From positions 1 to 11,304 of the forward strand of contig JAAAOH010000049.1 of the NCBI GenBank assembly GCA_009908925.1: a stretch of 11,304 bases of DNA, written 5' to 3'. Position 1 is the stretch's first letter. Each line of letters begins with the position of its first letter. This document shows, in pieces, positions 7,106 to 11,304 of the stretch. The notes below the pieces were generated by a model. It did not search any database, was not told the DNA's origin, and saw only the letters and a program-made list of their open reading frames with translations. The stretch is from Spirochaetota bacterium (GTDB taxonomy: Bacteria > Spirochaetota > Spirochaetia > DSM-27196 > PWMO01). Made by a program: the position numbers and the translations under genes.

Positions 7106-7167
7106 TTCGTAGGATCTCAAGTCATTCGTCCTCCATTTCGTAGAATTGCGACCTTTTTACTACGAAA
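7106..7167 (+). promoter_or_regulatory. candidate operator cluster upstream of ald
   Basis: A perfect 8-bp inverted repeat, TTTCGTAG at 7136-7143 and CTACGAAA at 7160-7167, with a 16-nt AT-rich spacer. A further direct copy TTCGTAG at 7106-7112 lies 31 bp (about three turns) upstream of the left arm, and a partial TTCGT at 7125-7129. Spaced copies upstream of a promoter fit Lrp/AsnC binding. The right arm ends 13 bp before the -35 box, a position suited to activation. Confidence 0.5.
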
Positions 7168-7180
7168 ACACAGAAGTTTG

Positions 7181-7209
7181 TTGACGTCTCCGCCATCTCA
7201 GGTGAGAAT
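7181..7209 (+). promoter_or_regulatory. predicted sigma70-type promoter of ald
   Basis: TTGACG at 7181-7186 (5 of 6 matches to TTGACA), a 17-nt spacer, and GAGAAT at 7204-7209 (4 of 6 matches to TATAAT). The start of transcription would fall about 10 nt before the ald ATG, close to or within its ribosome site, so the leader is short. Initiation may lie a few bases earlier than the standard spacing suggests. Confidence 0.5.
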
Positions 7210-7215
7210 GCAGGT

Positions 7216-7220
7216 GGAGG
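7216..7220 (+). promoter_or_regulatory. ribosome binding site of ald
   Basis: GGAGG with a 6-nt spacer to the ATG at 7227; strong and unambiguous for this start. Confidence 0.75.
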
Positions 7221-7226
7221 CGCAAC

Positions 7227-8339
7227 ATGACAATTGGAGTTCTGAAAGAAATCAAACGACACGAGTACCGGGTAGGTTGTACGCCCGCGGGCGCGAAGGC
7301 ATTCGTCGGCGGCGGACACAGCGTGCTCGTGCAGAAGGATGCCGGCATCGAGGCGGGTTTTGACGATCCGGAGTACGAGGCGGTCGGGGCGAGCATCGTC
7401 GATTCACCGAAGGAGATCTTCGATCGGGCGGACATGATCGTGAAGGTCAAGGAGCCGCAGCCCGAGGAGTACGACTTCTTCCACGAGGACCAGATCCTCT
7501 ATACCTACCTGCATCTGGCCGCAGAACGCGAGCTCACCGAGGCGATGTTGAAGCGCAAGGTGAAGGGCGTGGCCTACGAGACCATGGAAACCGATGCGGG
7601 CGCCCTGCCGCTCCTTCGACCCATGAGCGAGATTGCGGGACGTATGAGTATTCAGGAAGGGGCGAAGTTCCTCGAGCGTCCGTACGGCGGCAGAGGTGTG
7701 CTGCTCGGTGGCGTGCCGGGAACGGAGAAGGGCAAAGTCGCCATCCTCGGCGGTGGAGTCGTCGGCACGAACGCCGCACAGATGGCTGTCGGCCTCGGCG
7801 CCCAGGTCACGGTGCTCGACGTGAACATCGACCGTCTCGGATACCTCGATGACATCTTTCAGGGGCGCATCACCACCCTCTACAGCAGCCAGGCCCATCT
7901 CGAGCACGTCATCGAGGCGAGCGACCTGATTGTCGGTGCGGTACTGATCCATGGAGCAAAGGCGCCGCATCTCATCACACGGAAGGACCTGAGCGCCATG
8001 CAGCGTGGCTCGGTCATTGTGGATGTTGCGGTCGATCAGGGAGGTTGCATCGAGACCACCCATCCGACCACACATGACGACCCGATTTTTGTCGTCGACA
8101 ATGTGGTGCACTACTGTGTTGCCAACATGCCCGGCGCCGTCTCTCGGACCGCGACCCTCGCGCTGACCACCGCGACGCTTCCCTATGGCCTGAAGATCGC
8201 CAATCAGGGTCTCGAGGCCGCCTGCGCGCGCGACTCGGTCATTGCGCGCGGCGTGAACACCTACGGCGGCAAGCTCACCTATAAGGCCGTCGCCGACGCA
8301 TTCGATATCCAATACACCGAGCTGTCCGGTCTGATGTAA
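7227..8339 (+). CDS. ald: alanine dehydrogenase
   Basis: NAD-dependent enzyme that interconverts L-alanine with pyruvate and ammonia; cytosolic, used in alanine catabolism or in NADH reoxidation. Its 370 residues match the family length. The start MTIGVLKEIKRHEYRV matches the family, with Arg15, Lys75 (VKVKEP) and His96 (YLHLA) at the pyruvate/catalytic positions known from the Mycobacterium enzyme. The NAD fold has ILGGGVVG (173-180) and the ribose-binding Asp198 in VLDVN. Other family stretches are LLRPMSEIAGRMSIQEGA, DVAVDQGGCIETT and VANMPGAVSRTAT. The related transhydrogenase alpha subunit is excluded by these motifs and length. It has its own promoter and operator-like repeats downstream of the AsnC-family gene, which is its likely regulator. 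A GC-rich hairpin follows. No oddity in the protein. Confidence 0.97.
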   Translation: MTIGVLKEIKRHEYRVGCTPAGAKAFVGGGHSVLVQKDAGIEAGFDDPEYEAVGASIVDSPKEIFDRADMIVKVKEPQPEEYDFFHEDQILYTYLHLAAERELTEAMLKRKVKGVAYETMETDAGALPLLRPMSEIAGRMSIQEGAKFLERPYGGRGVLLGGVPGTEKGKVAILGGGVVGTNAAQMAVGLGAQVTVLDVNIDRLGYLDDIFQGRITTLYSSQAHLEHVIEASDLIVGAVLIHGAKAPHLITRKDLSAMQRGSVIVDVAVDQGGCIETTHPTTHDDPIFVVDNVVHYCVANMPGAVSRTATLALTTATLPYGLKIANQGLEAACARDSVIARGVNTYGGKLTYKAVADAFDIQYTELSGLM

Positions 8340-8359
8340 CGCCTGAACGGAAAGACCCC

Positions 8360-8398
8360 GGCGTTCTGCGCCTGCGTTCTACGGCCGCGTTCTGCGGC
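8360..8398 (+). repeat. three tandem 13-bp imperfect repeats downstream of ald
   Basis: GCGTTCT recurs at 8361-8367, 8374-8380 and 8387-8393 with an exact 13-bp period; the flanking bases are also similar (TGCGCC, ACGGCC, TGCGGC). It lies in the noncoding gap between ald and the pyrE-like gene. Confidence 0.7.
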
Positions 8399-8400
8399 CG
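8382..8400 (+). terminator. GC-rich hairpin after ald, possible terminator without a U tract
   Basis: Perfect 7-bp stem CGGCCGC / GCGGCCG with the loop GTTCT, 43 nt after the ald stop. No run of T follows, so it is not a standard intrinsic terminator; it could still pause RNA polymerase or protect the 3' end. It overlaps the third tandem repeat. Confidence 0.4.
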
Positions 8401-8431
8401 CTTGCCAAGCTCTGCGGGCTGTGGTACCAAC

Positions 8432-8450
8432 GTTTCAGGATGCCTGAAAC
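8432..8450 (+). promoter_or_regulatory. perfect palindrome centred on the pyrE-like start codon
   Basis: GTTTCAGG (8432-8439) and CCTGAAAC (8443-8450) are exact reverse complements, and the three bases between them are the ATG at 8440. In RNA this puts the start codon in a 3-nt loop of an 8-bp stem; in DNA it is a 19-bp palindrome that could be an operator. There is no normal ribosome site upstream. Confidence 0.55.
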
Positions 8451-9249
8451 ACAGCGGCTACGCGAGTTGCAGCGCCGGGGTCTCGATGATCTCGTTCGTT
8501 TCGGCCAACCCCAGTTTACCGACACCTGGTTTCCGTACACCTCCGGGGAGGTGGGGCCCTTCTATATCCAGAGCATCGTGGTCGAGCAGGACGGCGCCGC
8601 GTACCGGCGCTCAGTCGACGCCCTCTGCGAGCTCATCGAAACGACGGTGGGCGTCGATGCATTCGACGCAGTATCCGGCGGGGAGTCGCGGGACTGGGAT
8701 TTCTCCAACCCGGTCGCCGCGTCTCTCGAGAAGCCTCACGTCAAGATCTACAAGGATGGACGCCTGCTCGGCGCCTCGCCGGCGGGGCGCCGCATCGTTC
8801 ACGTGGCGGATCTCAACAATCAGGGTTCCTCCATGCGCGACGTGTGGGCGCCGGTGCTGCGGGCTGCAGGTGGTGAGATCATCCACGCCTTCTTCTTCGT
8901 CGACCGACTGGAAGACGGCGTCGGCGTACTCGAGGATCTCGGCATCCCGTCGGCCGCCGTGGTTCCCCTCGACGGTGAGGCGTGGCGGCATCTGCGCAAT
9001 ATTGAATACATAGCCGACGGAATGTATGCTTCGCTGGAACGGCGACGGGCCGACAAGACGGCCTGGGCTGTTGAGGCGCTGCGCAGCCATATCGAGCCAC
9101 TCGGCCGCATGCTCGAGAGTCCGAATGAATCCGAGGTTCGACGCGGCATGCGCATCCTGGAGGTCGGATATCCCGGGCACCGGGAGGAGCTGCTCGAGCT
9201 GCTCGGTCACCGGGGGTATCGGCTCCCCCGACAGGATGGCGAAGCATGA
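8440..9249 (+). CDS. pyrE: PyrE-like phosphoribosyltransferase (probable orotate phosphoribosyltransferase)
   Basis: Probably joins orotate to PRPP to give OMP, the fifth step of UMP synthesis; its place directly before pyrF and pyrD supports this. The 269 residues exceed the roughly 200-220 of most PyrE proteins because of a helical C-terminal extension (about 200-269). The phosphoribosyltransferase core shows TSGEVGPFYIQS (34-45), VSGGESRDWDFSNPVAASLEKPH (78-100) and the PRPP-loop region RRIVHVADLNNQGSSMRDV (117-135). Ordinary enzymes have an acidic pair and TTGGS there (for example VVEDVITTGGS); here one acidic residue is replaced by Ala and TTGG by NNQG. Start: ATG at 8440, the only reasonable in-frame choice; it lacks a clear ribosome site and sits in the loop of a palindrome. 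Its stop overlaps pyrF by 4 nt. If not PyrE, it is another PRPP-using enzyme; the reaction is inferred mostly from context. Confidence 0.72.
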   Translation: MPETQRLRELQRRGLDDLVRFGQPQFTDTWFPYTSGEVGPFYIQSIVVEQDGAAYRRSVDALCELIETTVGVDAFDAVSGGESRDWDFSNPVAASLEKPHVKIYKDGRLLGASPAGRRIVHVADLNNQGSSMRDVWAPVLRAAGGEIIHAFFFVDRLEDGVGVLEDLGIPSAAVVPLDGEAWRHLRNIEYIADGMYASLERRRADKTAWAVEALRSHIEPLGRMLESPNESEVRRGMRILEVGYPGHREELLELLGHRGYRLPRQDGEA

Positions 9250-10133
9250 GGAGCTTTTCGGACGCGTGGAGAGAGACGGTGGCACGGCGGAGCTCGGTAC
9301 TCTGCGCCGGGCTCGACCCGCCGGTGGCGGAGCTCGGGCGTGGGGAGAAGGGCCTCGCTGCAGGCGCCGATCGGAGGCGCTGGGCCCTCGAGTACCTGGA
9401 AGCCGTCGCTCCCCACTGCGCGGCGATCAAACCAAACGTTCAGTACTGGAAGGGTCCCGCGGACATCGCGATCGTGGAGGAGGTCTGCGCCGCCGCCCGC
9501 GATCTCGGGCTTCTCGTCATAGAGGATGCCAAGCTCGCGGATATCGGAGCGACGAACGACGCGGGGTTCTTCTACGCCGCCCGCCGGGCGGACGCGGTCA
9601 CCTTCGCGCCGTTCGCCGGTAACGTTGCCGAGGCCGTGGAGCAGGCACACGGGCGGGGTATCGGCATCATCGTGCTGTGCCTCATGAGTAACCCCGAGTA
9701 CGGTCGGGAGAAGTCGAAGCTGATCCCCGGCGATGATGATCCGCAGTATCGCCGCATCGCCGCGGAAGCCCGGGCGGCCGGCGCCGATGCGGTCGTGGTG
9801 GGCGCGCCGAGCCCCTCCAACCACATAACCAAAGCGGAGCTCGCAACGGTGCGCTCCACCATCGGGCGGGAAATGGTCGTGCTCATGCCGGGAGTGGGCG
9901 CACAGGGCGGCGAGGCCGGGCCTGTGTGGCGAGTCTTCGAAGATGACCAGGTGATTGTGAACGCGGGCCGGGCGCTGATGTTTCCCGAAGGGTCGGCCTC
10001 GACACCTCAGCAGCAGGCTGCTGCCGCCCGGGGGCTCAATGCAGCGCTGAACCGCGACCGCAGGCCACCCGGAGGCGCAGCAGGCGCCGCAGGCGGGGGG
10101 CCGGGCGCCGCAGGCGAGGGGCCGGACGGGTGA
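9246..10133 (+). CDS. pyrF: orotidine 5'-phosphate decarboxylase (PyrF)
   Basis: Last step of UMP synthesis: decarboxylates OMP to UMP in the cytosol. At 295 residues it fits the longer (type 2) PyrF group. Motifs in order: LCAGLDP (19-24), IKPN with Lys62 (61-64), the catalytic DAKLADIG with Asp94, Lys96 and Asp99, FAPFAGN, and the phosphate-binding PGVGAQGG at about 217-224. All key residues are present. The ATG at 9246 overlaps the pyrE-like stop by 4 nt; only a weak AGGA lies upstream, so coupled reinitiation is likely. The last 25 residues are a Pro/Gly/Ala-rich tail made partly from a 21-bp tandem repeat and are probably not part of the folded enzyme. The pyrD start overlaps its stop by 4 nt. 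Confidence 0.95.
   Translation: MRSFSDAWRETVARRSSVLCAGLDPPVAELGRGEKGLAAGADRRRWALEYLEAVAPHCAAIKPNVQYWKGPADIAIVEEVCAAARDLGLLVIEDAKLADIGATNDAGFFYAARRADAVTFAPFAGNVAEAVEQAHGRGIGIIVLCLMSNPEYGREKSKLIPGDDDPQYRRIAAEARAAGADAVVVGAPSPSNHITKAELATVRSTIGREMVVLMPGVGAQGGEAGPVWRVFEDDQVIVNAGRALMFPEGSASTPQQQAAAARGLNAALNRDRRPPGGAAGAAGGGPGAAGEGPDG
10083..10124 (+). repeat. two tandem 21-bp repeats at the 3' end of pyrF
   Basis: Units at 10083-10103 and 10104-10124 differ by one base (G in the first, A in the second, at unit position 14). In the pyrF frame they encode GAAGGGP and GAAGEGP (residues 280-293), preceded by a partial related GGAA. The A in the second unit creates GAGGGG, the likely ribosome site for pyrD. 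Confidence 0.85.
10116..10121 (+). promoter_or_regulatory. ribosome binding site of pyrD inside the pyrF tandem repeat
   Basis: GAGGGG, 8 nt before the GTG at 10130. It lies in the second tandem unit and supports the GTG start. Confidence 0.55.
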
Positions 10134-11304
10134 GCGGATTCACGTTTCTTGGAAAGCAGCTTCGCGGGCGCTTCGGCTTTCCCTCCGGGGTGGTTGCGAC
10201 GAACGCCGATGTCGCGCGATGGATGCTGACCCGTATCGACTCCCTCGGATTCTACGTCGGCAAGAGCACCACCATCGAGGGAACGAGCGGCTACGCCGAG
10301 GACATCCTCGTGCAGCCGACCGCCGACTCGCTGTGGAACGCCGTCGGCTACGCGAACCCCGGACTCGATGAAACCGTCGCGGCGTTCGAGTCGCTCGCAG
10401 CAGTCGTGCCCGAGGACGTGTTCCTCATGCCGCAGATCGGAGAGAGCACCGCCGAGCGTTTCGTCCGCTGCGTGAGAGCGTTCGATCGCCTCGGATCGGC
10501 CGTCGACGGCATCGAGCTCAACCTCTCCTGCCCGCATGCGGACAAAGCCGGCATTCTCATCGGCTCGAACGCCGAAAGTGTTACCGAAATCGTCGGTGCC
10601 TGCCGGGAGGCAACGGATAAGCCGATCGTGGTAAAGGTGAACGCCGGGGTTCCCGACGTAACCGCGGTGGCCCGGGCGGCTGTGGATGCCGGAGCCGACG
10701 CGCTCAGCCTGGTGAACACCCTCGGCGGACCGAACCCCGAGCTCTCCAACGGCTATGGCGGACTCTCAGGCCGGCCCCTCTTTCCGGTGCTCATCGAGAC
10801 GCTCGCACGGCTCAGGCGCGAGACGGACATACCGGTCATCGCCATGGGCGGCGTCGGATCGGCGGCCGACATCCGGCGCGTCGACGAGATCGCGCCCGAC
10901 GCGCCGATCGCCATAGGGTCGGTTCTTGCCGAGCTCGACAGCGCCGGAATCGTCGAGTATTTCCGGCGGCTCGAGAGCGATCTGGAGACCGGAGAGGATG
11001 AGGCACATCGCCTCGTCGTGCAGAAGGAGGCGCTTGAGTATCACCCCTTCGTCCTGCGGTCGAAACAGAAGCTCGCGCCCGACCTGGCGCTTCTGACTTT
11101 TCACGAGTCGATGCCGGCGCGGCCGGGACAGTTCGTTTTCGTGAAGACAGCCCGTGATCAGTCCAAGCCCTACTCGGTGGCCTCCAACGAGAACGGGGGC
11201 CTCGAGCTTCTCGTTCGCGGTGTGGGGAACGCGTCCCGGGCGCTTGCAGCAACCGAGCCGGGCGCCGTCCTGCGCATCCGGGGACCCTACGGTCGGGCGT
11301 TCAG
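10130..11304 (+). CDS. pyrD: class 1B dihydroorotate dehydrogenase fused to PyrK-type electron transfer subunit, partial at right edge
   Basis: Fourth step of UMP synthesis: oxidises dihydroorotate to orotate on FMN and passes electrons to a ferredoxin-reductase-like subunit that reduces NAD. The frame is open from GTG 10130 to the window end (391 codons seen), with no stop. PyrD part (about 1-300): FPSGVVATNADVARW, VGKSTTIEG with the conserved Lys, NAVGYANPGLD, ELNLSCPH with catalytic-loop Cys134, VVKVNAG, LVNTLGG, YGGLSGRPLFPV, MGGVGSAADI and AIGSVLAEL. From about 305 a second domain begins: LRSKQKLAPDLALLTF, RPGQFVFVK, the FAD motif KPYSVAS and RGPYGRAF, as in PyrK. Class 1B enzymes normally use two genes, so this is an in-frame fusion; the NAD and iron-sulphur parts are beyond the edge. 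The GTG overlaps the pyrF stop by 4 nt. Lack of a membrane helix excludes class 2. Confidence 0.92.
   Translation, partial: MSGFTFLGKQLRGRFGFPSGVVATNADVARWMLTRIDSLGFYVGKSTTIEGTSGYAEDILVQPTADSLWNAVGYANPGLDETVAAFESLAAVVPEDVFLMPQIGESTAERFVRCVRAFDRLGSAVDGIELNLSCPHADKAGILIGSNAESVTEIVGACREATDKPIVVKVNAGVPDVTAVARAAVDAGADALSLVNTLGGPNPELSNGYGGLSGRPLFPVLIETLARLRRETDIPVIAMGGVGSAADIRRVDEIAPDAPIAIGSVLAELDSAGIVEYFRRLESDLETGEDEAHRLVVQKEALEYHPFVLRSKQKLAPDLALLTFHESMPARPGQFVFVKTARDQSKPYSVASNENGGLELLVRGVGNASRALAATEPGAVLRIRGPYGRAF

Noticed and set aside
7404..8312. Minus-strand open frame of 302 codons opposite ald
   Set aside because: Antisense shadow of the unmistakable alanine dehydrogenase.

Overview
This window is GC-rich, densely coding bacterial DNA with two divergent gene blocks around a promoter gap at about 3885-4049. 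The organism is probably a free-living spirochaete-like bacterium. That is an inference from two things: a fused PyrB-PyrI aspartate carbamoyltransferase, an architecture known from Treponema and Thermotoga, and a small MshEN/GspE-N-like protein coupled to a response regulator. No rRNA or tRNA gene, insertion sequence or CRISPR array was seen, so lineage rests on protein family resemblance only.

Minus strand, transcribed leftward from about 3.9 kb to the left edge: a NarL/FixJ-type response regulator, a 66-residue MshEN-like protein overlapping it by 4 nt, a ketopantoate reductase family protein (PanE/ApbA), and a GAF-domain PEP-protein phosphotransferase (PtsP, enzyme I of the nitrogen PTS) that runs off the left edge.

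Plus strand, from 4.05 kb to the right edge: a pyrBI fusion; a divergent, apparently orphan DctP-type (TRAP) solute-binding protein; an Lrp/AsnC regulator; alanine dehydrogenase (ald) behind its own promoter with a nearby inverted repeat that is a good candidate AsnC-family operator; then a second pyrimidine block made of a PyrE-like phosphoribosyltransferase, PyrF (OMP decarboxylase), and a class 1B dihydroorotate dehydrogenase fused in frame to its PyrK-type ferredoxin-reductase subunit, cut by the right edge. Pyrimidine steps 2 (pyrB), 4 (pyrD), 5 (pyrE) and 6 (pyrF) are present; carAB and pyrC are not in the window.

Five gene junctions are 4-nt ATGA/GTGA stop-start overlaps, which points to tight translational coupling within three units: the regulator pair; pyrBI-dctP-asnC; and pyrE-pyrF-pyrDK. 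The less ordinary items are the PyrD-PyrK fusion, a perfect 19-bp palindrome whose three-base centre is exactly the pyrE start codon, the pyrE PRPP loop that departs from consensus, the solute-binding protein whose usual ligand-site segment is replaced by an acidic Gly-rich stretch, and a 21-bp tandem repeat at the end of pyrF whose single mismatch creates the ribosome binding site of pyrD. No wholly new system is evident; most genes belong to well known families.
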